NCBI RefSeq assembly: GCF_017916505.1
Contig: NZ_JAFMSZ010000001.1
Location: 620,001 to 684,000 of the forward strand
Reading direction: 5' to 3'
Length of the DNA stretch: 64,000 nucleotides
Source of the DNA: Naasia sp. SYSU D00057
Lineage (GTDB): Bacteria > Actinomycetota > Actinomycetes > Actinomycetales > Microbacteriaceae
The translations under genes were made by a program, and so were the position numbers. The notes beneath the pieces are model-generated. The model ran no database searches. It was not told the origin of the DNA and saw only the letters and a program-made list of their open reading frames with translations. Shown here piece after piece: positions 55,411 to 64,000 of this stretch; within the stretch, counting starts at the first letter, position 1, and each line of letters opens with the position of its first letter.

Positions 55411-56804
55411 TGGGCGAGTCCCAGGTGGCTGCGGGTGCGGCGCATGGGGTCCGCGGTGAAAACGATGGTCTTCACGCCGCGCTCCGGTTCGGGCAGGGCG
55501 AGGAAGCGGTCGAGGGCCGCCGCCAGGTCGGGCTCGATCTCGTCGACCTGCACCCCCTGGTAGATCAGCTGGAGCGCCATCTCCTGCGCCTTCGACCCGG
55601 TGACGATCCGTGCCCGACCGATGCGGGACGCGTCGACCGGCCAGAAGTAGGACGGGTCGGCGACGTCCGACCCCATCGCCACCAACACCTGGTCGAGGCC
55701 CTCGTCGAGCTCGTCGACGTTCAGCTGGAAGCTGGCCGGATTCTGCACGAGCACGAACTCGACCTGCTTGCCCTGCACCGTGACGACCTCGCCGCGCCCG
55801 AAGACCGCGGGCATCGCCGAGATCGCGGCGACCGCCACGGCCGCGTCGAACCCGTCGCCGAGGAGCGATCGCGCAGCGGCGAGGGCCGCCGCGGCGTCGA
55901 CGGCGTAGTGGATGCCCCTCGCCGGCAGTCCCACCTCGTGGATGGCGCCGTCGAACGCGATGGATGCCGAGCGGCCGGAGACACCCGTGACCATGGTGCC
56001 GCCGTCGAAGCGGGCGACCGTGGTCTCCGCGTAGCCGAGGCCCCGCGGGAGGGCGGCGAGGACCTGCTCGGAGACGCCGAAGAGCTCCACCGTGGGCGTG
56101 CCGGCGCCGCGCGGCGCTTGCGCGGGTCCGGGTCCGGCCTCGTCGAAGAGCGACTGGAGGGTGGAGGCGTCCGAGGCGTCCGAGGCGTCCGCATGGTGGT
56201 TCCGAGACGGCGCCTGCGGCGATTCCTCAACCTCGGGGGGCGCATCCGCCAGCCGCATGAGCATGGCGTCGTCGGCGTTGAGGATCAGCTTGTCCGTCGC
56301 GCGCGACGCGATCTGGCGCAGGTAGGCGAGCACCTTCTCGCTGTCGTGGAAGCGGTCGATCTGGTCGGTCATGACGTTCGTGAGCACGACCGTGCGCGCC
56401 TCGAACTGCGGCGAAAGGAGCGCACCGTGCCCCTCGTCCATCTCGAGGACCGCCATGTCCGCGTCGATGCGCCCGGTCAGCGACACCCGCTCCAGCAGCG
56501 CCGAGGTGAGGCCCTGGCTGATGTTCGCGGTCGACGGGTTGGTGAAGATCCGCTTGCCGTGCGCCTCGAGGACGGTGACCAGCATCTTCGTGGTGGTCGA
56601 CTTGCCCGACGAGCCGGAGACGACGACGAGCCCCTCCGGGAAGTGCGACAGCACGGAGCCGAGGAAGCCGGGCGAGAGCTTGTTGACCACGAGGCCGGGG
56701 ACGGCGGAACCTCCCCCGCGCTTGCGCAGGCGGGCGGCGGTCCGCGCGGCGCGGCCGACCAGGACGGCGGGTGCCCAATGGATTCCAGGCGGTCGAGTCG
56801 TCAT
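55407..56804 (-). CDS. MurT-like Mur ligase without zinc ribbon
   Basis: A 465-aa Mur ligase family protein. MurT uses ATP and GatD-derived ammonia to amidate the D-Glu of lipid II. Here the P-loop is GSSGKSTTTKM (about 64-74), with EMDEGHG (121-127) and TNVMTDQIDRF (142-152) of the central domain. The Cys4 zinc ribbon of MurT, expected at about residues 200-230, is replaced by a low-complexity stretch with three ASD-type repeats; the protein has no cysteine. The usual DGRDVSWIWD motif of the C-terminal domain reads DVADPSYFWPVD. The C-terminal GSKAQEMALQLIYQGV is conserved. ATG 56804; 4-bp overlap with the GatD-like gene. Confidence 0.87.
   Translation of the reverse strand: MTTRPPGIHWAPAVLVGRAARTAARLRKRGGGSAVPGLVVNKLSPGFLGSVLSHFPEGLVVVSGSSGKSTTTKMLVTVLEAHGKRIFTNPSTANISQGLTSALLERVSLTGRIDADMAVLEMDEGHGALLSPQFEARTVVLTNVMTDQIDRFHDSEKVLAYLRQIASRATDKLILNADDAMLMRLADAPPEVEESPQAPSRNHHADASDASDASTLQSLFDEAGPGPAQAPRGAGTPTVELFGVSEQVLAALPRGLGYAETTVARFDGGTMVTGVSGRSASIAFDGAIHEVGLPARGIHYAVDAAAALAAARSLLGDGFDAAVAVAAISAMPAVFGRGEVVTVQGKQVEFVLVQNPASFQLNVDELDEGLDQVLVAMGSDVADPSYFWPVDASRIGRARIVTGSKAQEMALQLIYQGVQVDEIEPDLAAALDRFLALPEPERGVKTIVFTADPMRRTRSHLGLAQ
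56164..56190. repeat. 9-bp unit repeated three times inside the MurT-like gene
   Basis: GAGGCGTCC occurs three times in tandem at the place where the MurT zinc ribbon would be, encoding an Asp-Ala-Ser repeat. It indicates slippage in a relaxed linker. Confidence 0.9.
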
Positions 56805-56890
56805 CCGGTCCAGTCTCCCAGACGGGGTCCGGCCGACGCGTTCAGCGCGGGTCCCGGGCGGGTCGCCTGCCGGCCCGCCCGAGACTCCGC

Positions 56891-57760
56891 TCAGGCCGCC
56901 TCGTCGTCGTCCGCGGCGCCCTGAAGGTTGTGCAGGATCGACGGGCGGCTCGGCGCCCAGCCGAAGGTCTCCTTGGCGCGGCGGCCGCTCGCCTGCTGAT
57001 CGAGCAGCAGCGCGTCCGCGAACGCGGCGCCCAGGCGGGCGCGCGTCTCCTCCGCGGTCTCCGGCGCCACGGCGCCGCCCGCGCCGGCGGCCGCCTCCGC
57101 CAGCTCCCGAACGGTCGGGCTGATACCGCTCGCGCCGATGTAGGTGCCACCGCCCGGCGCATGCTCGAGGACGCGGACGTAGAGGTCGGCGAGGTCGTCG
57201 ACGTGCACGGTGGCCCAGTGCTGCGTCCCGTCGCCGACGAGGCGCAGCGCCCCGTGCTCGTCGCGCGGCGCGTCGGCGATCACGCTGACCGGGATGCCGA
57301 TGCCGTAGCCGTAGACGATGCCCGGCGCGACCAGGGACGCCTTCACGTCGGAGTCGAGGATCCGCCGCTCCTGCTCCTGGCGCCACGCCGTCAGCGCGGG
57401 CGGGTTCTGCGGGTCGGCCTCGTCGATGTCGGTTCCGCTCCCCCACGACCACACTCCGCCGGTGTGCACGAACGGCTTGCCGGTGCCGCCGAACGCGTCG
57501 ATGACGGCGTCGAGCACCGCCGCGTCCATCGCGGCTCCGCCCGCGGCCGAGTGGATCGAGCCGTCCGCCTCGCGCAGCAGCGCTCCGAACCAGGCGGGGT
57601 CGGTGATGTCGCCGATCACCGCCCGTGCACCCTTCGCCGCGACCCGACGTGCCGCCTCCTCGCTGCGGACGGCGACGGTCACGTCATGGCCCTTCGCGGT
57701 GAGCGCGTCGAGGACGGCGCCGCCGATGTAGCCGGTGCCGCCGGTGAGGAGGATGTGCAT
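56891..57760 (-). CDS. NAD-dependent epimerase/dehydratase family protein
   Basis: A 289-aa extended SDR (MHILLTGGTGYIGGAVLDAL). The N-terminal GxxGxxG dinucleotide motif is intact, DITDPAWFGALL follows, and GIVYGYGIG carries the Tyr-rich active-site region; a canonical YxxxK is not evident, as in many atypical SDRs. It may reduce or epimerise a sugar nucleotide or small carbonyl. It lies 86 bp upstream of the MurT-like gene in the same direction, so co-transcription is possible but not coupled. Confidence 0.86.
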   Translation of the reverse strand: MHILLTGGTGYIGGAVLDALTAKGHDVTVAVRSEEAARRVAAKGARAVIGDITDPAWFGALLREADGSIHSAAGGAAMDAAVLDAVIDAFGGTGKPFVHTGGVWSWGSGTDIDEADPQNPPALTAWRQEQERRILDSDVKASLVAPGIVYGYGIGIPVSVIADAPRDEHGALRLVGDGTQHWATVHVDDLADLYVRVLEHAPGGGTYIGASGISPTVRELAEAAAGAGGAVAPETAEETRARLGAAFADALLLDQQASGRRAKETFGWAPSRPSILHNLQGAADDDEAA

Positions 57761-57873
57761 GTCGTCTCCGATCGAGTCGTGGGAAGCCTTGCTTGAGGCA
57801 ACCGACCGGGAGCGCGCCTATTCCGCTCCGATCCGGCTGCGCGAGCTCCGCCTGGAAGGAGTGCTCGCGCGCC

Positions 57874-57963
57874 GATCAGGAGATCCCCCCTCCAGACGGC
57901 GTGTCGTCCTGAACCGCGCGCGAAACGGAGCGGATCGCCTGATCCGCGGAAAATCTCCTGATC
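57874..57963. repeat. Inverted-repeat element D (90 bp)
   Basis: GATCAGGAGAT (57874-57884) and ATCTCCTGATC (57953-57963) are perfect inverted copies, extended outside by GCGCG/CGCGC. Inside are TCCTGAACCG and a further copy CCTGATCCGCGG. It fills the space between the epimerase start and the sigA terminator. Confidence 0.78.
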
Positions 57964-57994
57964 CGCGCAGGAGGCCGGGCCACCCCCGGAACGG

Positions 57995-58028
57995 GAAAGG
58001 GCCGGCGCCCAGAGGCACCGGCCCTTTC
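57995..58028 (-). terminator. sigA terminator
   Basis: GAAAGGGCCGG (57995-58005) pairs with CCGGCCCTTTC (58018-58028), an 11-bp perfect stem with a 12-nt loop, 19 bp after the sigA stop. Confidence 0.85.
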
Positions 58029-58047
58029 GCCGTGAGGAGGTATCAGA

Positions 58048-59463
<1,416 letters not shown>

Positions 59464-59640
59464 CGGGTGTACACCTTTCCTACCGGTGGTCGGTGATGAG
59501 GGCGGACGGCTCGGAGGACGCTTGTTCAGCGTGGTGCGGGCAACACTTGGACCCATGTCAAGTCCTTCGGCCGGCGGCGCCGAAGCGCTACCGTCCTTTC
59601 CCAGGAGTTGAACGGGTCCTATCCAATTATTGCACGCGCG

Positions 59641-60993
59641 CTATGACCCGGCGGACGACGCCTGCCCTCCAGCGGTGCGTCGCGCCCGTCGGCGTCCCCA
59701 CGCCCTCGCCAATGCAACCCACAGAGGGCCCACCTGTATTCCCTCCTCCTCGGCCATCAGCCGCCGGGTGCGACGGCGTGCCCGCAGGAGCATGAGGACG
59801 CCGAAGCCGACCACCGGCACCTGGACGAGCTCGGCGAGCCGGAACGAGTCGATGTCGTACAGGGCTCCCGGGTCTCCCCCGCTCAGGGCGTCGAGGACGA
59901 GCCCGATGAGCAGCATCATCGTGAAGCTCGCGGTGAAGCCTCCCACGTTGACGATGCCGTTCGCCGAGCCGAGCCGCCGGGCGGGATTGAAGGTACGGGC
60001 GAAGTCGAAGCCGATCTGGGAGGCCGGTCCCCCGATCCCCAGCGCGACGACGAGGACCACCACGAGCCAGGCGGGCGGACGGCCGGGCCAGAGCAGGACG
60101 GTGCCCCACGCGATCGTCATGAGCGCGACCGTCAGCAGCGCGAGACTCGAACGCCGGAGCGGATGGCGCACGGTCAGCAGCCCGAGGAACGGCCCGACCA
60201 CGAGGCCGGTGAGCACCATGAGGGCGAGCATCGCGGAGCCGAAGGCGGGCGGGAGCCCCACCCCGAACACCATGAAGGGGTAGCCCCACATGAGCGCGAA
60301 GACGACGCCCGGCGACTGGGTCACGAAGTGCGCCCAGAACCCGAGCTGCGTGCCGGGGCGCTTGAGGCTCGCGCGCAGCTGCGCCAGCGCCTCCCTGAGG
60401 CTCGCGACCTTCTGCGCGTGCGGGGACAGCTCCGTCCCGTTCGAGACGACGGCGAGGCAGACCACGAAGGAGAGCACGGAGAGGCCGGCCGCGCTGAGGA
60501 ACGCGGGCGTCCAGCCCGCCGAGTGCAGCAGCGCGGCGAACGGGATCGCGGAGAGCACCTGGCCGAACTGGCCGAGGTTGCCCATCCACTGGTTGAGCTG
60601 CGGCACCTTCCGGCCGCTGAACCACGTGTTGGTGAGGCGCAGCACGGAGGTGAAGGTGGCCGCGTCGCCCGCGCCCACCAGGACGCGGCCGATCACGGCG
60701 ACCTCGAGGGTCGGCGAGATGGCGACGACCGCCTGTCCGATCGCCATGAGCGCCGCGCCGGAGACGAGCAGCGGCTTGGGCCCGAGCCGGTCGATGAGCA
60801 CGCCGACCGGCACCTGCAGCGCCGCGTAGACCACCAGCTGCAGCACGCCGAGCGTGGAGAGCGCGGCGGCCGTCGAGGAGAAGCGGTCGCTCGCATCGAC
60901 CGCGGCGACGCCGAGGCTCGAGCGCTGGGTGATCGACACCAGATAGGCCACGACGCCCGCGCTGAAGATGATCCAGGAGCGTCGCGAATTCAC
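59641..60993 (-). CDS. MFS transporter
   Basis: A 450-aa major facilitator with 12 predicted helices. GTG 60993 (MNSRRSWIIFSAGVVAYLVS). Motif A between helices 2 and 3 appears as GVLIDRLGPKPLL; the matching loop RHPLRRSSLALLTVA lies in the second half. It resembles NarK/OPA-type transporters in having LQVPVGVLIDRLG, but the substrate is unknown. The C-terminal tail (GRRRARRTAGGQASSAGS) is basic and cytoplasmic. Divergent from the SDR gene with 71 bp between starts. Confidence 0.9.
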   Translation of the reverse strand: MNSRRSWIIFSAGVVAYLVSITQRSSLGVAAVDASDRFSSTAAALSTLGVLQLVVYAALQVPVGVLIDRLGPKPLLVSGAALMAIGQAVVAISPTLEVAVIGRVLVGAGDAATFTSVLRLTNTWFSGRKVPQLNQWMGNLGQFGQVLSAIPFAALLHSAGWTPAFLSAAGLSVLSFVVCLAVVSNGTELSPHAQKVASLREALAQLRASLKRPGTQLGFWAHFVTQSPGVVFALMWGYPFMVFGVGLPPAFGSAMLALMVLTGLVVGPFLGLLTVRHPLRRSSLALLTVALMTIAWGTVLLWPGRPPAWLVVVLVVALGIGGPASQIGFDFARTFNPARRLGSANGIVNVGGFTASFTMMLLIGLVLDALSGGDPGALYDIDSFRLAELVQVPVVGFGVLMLLRARRRTRRLMAEEEGIQVGPLWVALARAWGRRRARRTAGGQASSAGS

Positions 60994-61064
60994 TCCCTCC
61001 AGGATACGCGCGGGCCGCGGCCTCCCCTCCGAGCCGCGCCCTCGGCCCGGGCTACGATCGAGCG

Positions 61065-61934
61065 GTGAGCGGGATGCGGGACGACGATGCTGCCCCCGTC
61101 GTCCTCACCGGCGGCACCTCCGGGATCGGCCGTGCGGCGGCGCTCCAGTTCGCAGCCCGCGGGCTGCCGCTCGTGCTCGGCGTTCGCGACCCGGAGCGCG
61201 GAGAGGACGTCAAGAGCGAGATCCTCGCCCTTAACCCGGAGGCGCGCGTGGACCTGATCCCGCTCGACCTGTCCGACCTCGCGTCCGTCCTCGAGTTCGC
61301 GGCCGCCTACGCCGCCCGCTTCCCGCGCTGGCGCGCGCTCGTGAACAACGCGGGCGTCACGCTCGCGCCCTCCCGGCGCCTCACCGCGGACGGATTCGAG
61401 CTGCACCTCGGCATCAACCACCTCGGGCACTTCGCGCTCACCGGACTGCTCCTGCCGTCCGCGGCGGAGGACGCACGGGTCGTCACGGTCACCTCGCTCG
61501 CGGCGCGATTCGGCCGGATCCTCTTCCACGACCTCCGCTTCGACCACGGCTACCGCTCGTTCCGCGCCTACGCGGCGAGCATGCGGGCCAACCTCCTGTT
61601 CGCGCGCGAGCTGCAGCGGAAGGCCGACGAGGAGGGGCTGCGCATCCGCTCGATCGCAGCCCACCCCGGCTACTCGGTGCCCGCCGAGCGCCTCCGCGGT
61701 CCCGTCGGCCTGCCGCGTCGCGCGGTCGGACAGGACTTCGCGGCCGGCGCGGCGCCCCTCGTGACGGCGGCGACGGATCCGGCGCTCCGCGGCGGCGAGC
61801 TGATCGGCCCCGCCGGCCTCGGGCACACCGCCGGTCGCCCGGTCGTCATCAAGCCCCCGCGCATCAAGAACGAGGAGCAGGTCGCGAAGCGGCTGTGGCG
61901 CCTGTCGGGTCAGCTGACCCGTGTGCGGTGGTGA
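61065..61934 (+). CDS. SDR family protein with altered catalytic Lys
   Basis: A 289-aa short-chain dehydrogenase of the retinol-dehydrogenase/WWOX-like group. Cofactor motif TGGTSGIG (15-22), NNAG (94-97), Ser144 in VTVTSLAA. At the active site the family motif YxxSKLAN reads YAASMRAN: Tyr169 is kept but Lys is Met173. GTG 61065 or ATG 61074 can start it. The substitution should impair proton relay, so activity is doubtful. It is convergent with the PAC2 gene (4 bp between stops). Confidence 0.88.
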   Translation: MSGMRDDDAAPVVLTGGTSGIGRAAALQFAARGLPLVLGVRDPERGEDVKSEILALNPEARVDLIPLDLSDLASVLEFAAAYAARFPRWRALVNNAGVTLAPSRRLTADGFELHLGINHLGHFALTGLLLPSAAEDARVVTVTSLAARFGRILFHDLRFDHGYRSFRAYAASMRANLLFARELQRKADEEGLRIRSIAAHPGYSVPAERLRGPVGLPRRAVGQDFAAGAAPLVTAATDPALRGGELIGPAGLGHTAGRPVVIKPPRIKNEEQVAKRLWRLSGQLTRVRW

Positions 61935-61938
61935 CCGC

Positions 61939-62868
61939 TCAGCCCTGATCCTCGTCGCTGCGCCGACGCGCGGCGAGGAACTTCTCGAGCTCGGCCGCGA
62001 TCTCGTCGGCGCTCGGCACGCTGCCGTCCTCGTCGACGAGCGGCGACGGCAGCGGGTTGCCCTGCATGTACGTGTCGTGCCGCTCCTCGAGCGTGCCCAC
62101 GAGCCGCGCGAGCTCCTCGCTCGCGGTCACCTGCTCGTCGATCTTCGAGACGAACTCGCGACCCTCCTCCCGGAGGCGGTCGGTCGGGAAGATGAGTCCG
62201 GTCGCGGCGCTGACGCTCTCGAGCGCCGTGACGGCGGCGAGCGGGAACTCGGTGTCGGAGAGGTAGTGCGGAACGAGCAGCACGAACCCGGTGACCGACT
62301 CCCCCTTGTCGGCGAGCCGGTACTCGACGAGGTGCAGCAGGTTGGCGGGCGCCTGCGTGCGCGGTCGCCAGGCGGACATCGACTCGACGAGGTCCGTCCG
62401 GGTGCCGGACACGGTCACCTTGATCGGGCGGGTGTGCGGCACCGGCATCGGGATGGCGTGCACCCACGTGGTGGAGATCACCTGGAACCGCTCCATGAGG
62501 CCGAGCAGGGCGTCGGCGAAGCGGTCCCACTGGAAGTCGGGCTCGTAGCCGGTGAGGAGCAGGAACGGGATGCCGAGCTCGTCGTGCGCGAGCGAGAGCA
62601 CGAGGCGCGGCGGCGAGTACTCGGTGAGGTGGTCCTCGTCGAACATGATCGTCGGGCGCCGGGCGCGGTAGTCGAGCAGGGCGTCGTTGTCGAACACCGC
62701 GATCTCGGTGGTGCGCACCGTCTCGAGCAGGTACCGGTTCAGCTGGGTCACGGCGGAGCCCGCGTCGGCGAAGCCGGTGAGGCCCGCGACGAGTGCGAGA
62801 CCCGTGGGCACCTCCTCCGCCGCCGGCGTCAGCTCGAAGAGCTCCTCCGGATTGCGCATGACACCCAT
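61939..62868 (-). CDS. PAC2 family protein (proteasome assembly chaperone-like)
   Basis: A 309-aa PAC2-domain protein starting MGVMRNPEELFELTPAAEEV (ATG 62868; ATG 62859 also possible). Conserved parts: LALVAGLTGFADAGSAVTQL, FDNDALLDYRARRPTIMFDE and VHAIPMPVPHTRPIKVT. In actinobacteria the family is usual beside pepA/sigA; homology to eukaryotic proteasome chaperones does not establish function. The frame continues far upstream with shadow-like composition and is not used. Divergent from the aminopeptidase gene (117 bp). Confidence 0.9.
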   Translation of the reverse strand: MGVMRNPEELFELTPAAEEVPTGLALVAGLTGFADAGSAVTQLNRYLLETVRTTEIAVFDNDALLDYRARRPTIMFDEDHLTEYSPPRLVLSLAHDELGIPFLLLTGYEPDFQWDRFADALLGLMERFQVISTTWVHAIPMPVPHTRPIKVTVSGTRTDLVESMSAWRPRTQAPANLLHLVEYRLADKGESVTGFVLLVPHYLSDTEFPLAAVTALESVSAATGLIFPTDRLREEGREFVSKIDEQVTASEELARLVGTLEERHDTYMQGNPLPSPLVDEDGSVPSADEIAAELEKFLAARRRSDEDQG

Positions 62869-62985
62869 CGTATTCGCCGCCCCGCCGGGCACCGGGCGGG
62901 GCGGGACGCTGACGGCGAACGGAGGCACCCCTGCGCCCGAGCTCCCCGCGAAACCAGGCGGAAGGGGCGTCATTAGGCTGGGGCA

Positions 62986-64000
62986 ATGCCTCTTCCCACC
63001 CTCCGCCTGTCCTCCGAGCTGCCCGCCGACATCGAGGCGGACGTCCTCGTCCTCGGCGCCACGAAGAACGGCGACGGCGTGCGGACGCCGGAGCTTCCCG
63101 GTCTCGAGTCCCTCGCCGGCCTCCTCGAGGGCATCGGGGTCACCGGGGCACGCGACCAGGTGGTGCGCATCCCGGGCACCGGGATCGGCGCCACCAGCAT
63201 CGCGATCGTCGGCCTCGGCGGCGAGGCGACGCCGGAGGCCCTCCGCTACGCCGCCGGCGCAGTCACCCGGCAGGTGCGCGGTGTGCGCAGCATCGCCTTC
63301 GCGCTCCCCGTCGAGGACGACGAGGCCGCCCTGGCGGTGCTCGAGGGCGCGGCCATCGGCGCGTACAGCTTCGACGAGTACCGCGTCGACTCCCGCGCGG
63401 GCGCCAAGTCGCCCGCCGCCGAGATCACCGTGCTCGCGCCGAGCACCGACGAGGCGCTCGTCCGACGCGCGGAGATCGCGGCCGAGGCCGTCGCCACGGT
63501 GCGCGACCTCGTCAACATGCCGCCGTCCGACCTCTACCCGGAGACCCTCGCCGAGCGCGCGCAGCAGCTCGCTGAGGGCGTCGGCGTCGAGGTGACCGTC
63601 TGGGACGAGCACGACCTCGAGCGGGACGGATTCGGCGGCATCCTCGGCGTGGGCAAGGGCTCCGTCCGCCCGCCGCGGCTCGTCAAGGTCGTGTGGGCCC
63701 CCGAGGGCGCCGAGGCGCACCTCGCGCTCGTCGGCAAGGGCATCACCTTCGACAGCGGCGGCCTCTCCCTCAAGCCGGCCGCCTCCATGGTCGGCATGAA
63801 GTACGACATGACCGGCGCCGCGACCGTGCTCGCGGTCGCCCTCGCCGCCGCGAAGCTCGCGGCGCCCGTCAAGGTCACCGCCTGGCTCTGCATCGCCGAG
63901 AACATGCCCTCCGGCAGCGCGACGCGCCCCAACGACGTGCTGCGCATCCGGGGCGGCAAGACGGTTGAGGTGCTCAACACCGACGCCGAGGGCCGCCTCG
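62986..64000 (+). CDS. pepA: Leucyl aminopeptidase (M17), 5' part
   Basis: The first 338 residues of a cytosolic aminopeptidase that releases N-terminal amino acids. N-terminal regulatory domain (MPLPTLRLSSELPADIEADV) to about residue 170, then the catalytic domain with metal ligands in VGKGITFDSGGLSLKP and MKYDMTGAATVL, and NTDAEGRL at the window edge, where the Asp/Glu metal ligands sit. The reading frame runs off the window with no stop. Length so far fits the usual 490-500 residues. GGCA precedes ATG 62986; the ribosome binding site is weak. Confidence 0.95.
   Translation, partial: MPLPTLRLSSELPADIEADVLVLGATKNGDGVRTPELPGLESLAGLLEGIGVTGARDQVVRIPGTGIGATSIAIVGLGGEATPEALRYAAGAVTRQVRGVRSIAFALPVEDDEAALAVLEGAAIGAYSFDEYRVDSRAGAKSPAAEITVLAPSTDEALVRRAEIAAEAVATVRDLVNMPPSDLYPETLAERAQQLAEGVGVEVTVWDEHDLERDGFGGILGVGKGSVRPPRLVKVVWAPEGAEAHLALVGKGITFDSGGLSLKPAASMVGMKYDMTGAATVLAVALAAAKLAAPVKVTAWLCIAENMPSGSATRPNDVLRIRGGKTVEVLNTDAEGRL

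Noticed and set aside
59556-59561. TTGACA (minus strand) as a -35 for sigA
   Set aside because: No acceptable -10 hexamer lies 16-19 bp downstream, so a promoter could not be supported.

Overview
The window is a continuous stretch of high-GC chromosome (about 70% G+C by eye, GTG and TTG starts common, genes tightly packed). Gene content points to an actinobacterium of the family Microbacteriaceae (Leifsonia/Rathayibacter-like; the genus is not resolvable by eye). Markers are SepH, DUF4193, DUF3710, DUF3159, DUF3093, a DUF7455 zinc-ribbon protein, a PAC2 protein, SigA with a Lys/Ala-rich and acidic N-terminal extension, and a MurT/GatD-like pair. No rRNA, tRNA, CRISPR array, integrase, transposase or prophage gene was recognised.

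Left block (1-18.3 kb), mostly housekeeping: aconitase (3' end cut by the window), DUF3159, DUF3710, dut, DUF3093, DUF4193, sepH, an alkaline-phosphatase-superfamily hydrolase and parC (topoisomerase IV A). Then come four accessory genes (phosphoribosyltransferase-hydrolase fusion, flavodoxin-like reductase, Asp/Glu racemase, an FtsH protease), then parE (topoisomerase IV B) and the DUF7455 gene. The accessory genes separate parC from parE.

Middle block (18.3-54.7 kb), accessory metabolism and regulation: an ECF42-type sigma factor with its YCII partner; a VTT/DedA membrane protein; an overlapping glycoside hydrolase-glycosyltransferase pair; a lone PD-(D/E)XK nuclease-like gene lying between two nearly identical palindromic terminators; an APC permease; YchJ and OsmC proteins; an acyl-CoA ligase; an NYN-LOTUS protein; an EVE protein; a LacI-controlled sugar ABC operon with a GH13 glucosidase; an ECF41 sigma factor facing its likely targets; an NMT1-type ABC importer; malQ; an AraC regulator coupled to a Mut7-C protein; and an alpha/beta hydrolase.

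Right block (54.7-64 kb), again core: a GatD-like/MurT-like pair, an NAD-dependent epimerase, sigA, an MFS transporter, an SDR, a PAC2 protein and the 5' part of a leucyl aminopeptidase gene.

The most interesting signals are: (i) the MurT/GatD-like pair, in which the glutaminase Cys, the MurT zinc-ribbon cysteines and the MurT Asp-rich motif are all missing although the operon is intact, in a lineage expected to have B-type peptidoglycan; (ii) the nuclease-like gene bounded by a duplicated 32-bp palindrome; (iii) related palindromic elements between convergent genes at 10.6 kb and 33.6 kb, with similarly built ones at 41.8 and 57.9 kb; (iv) two ECF sigma circuits whose candidate promoters can be read in the sequence.
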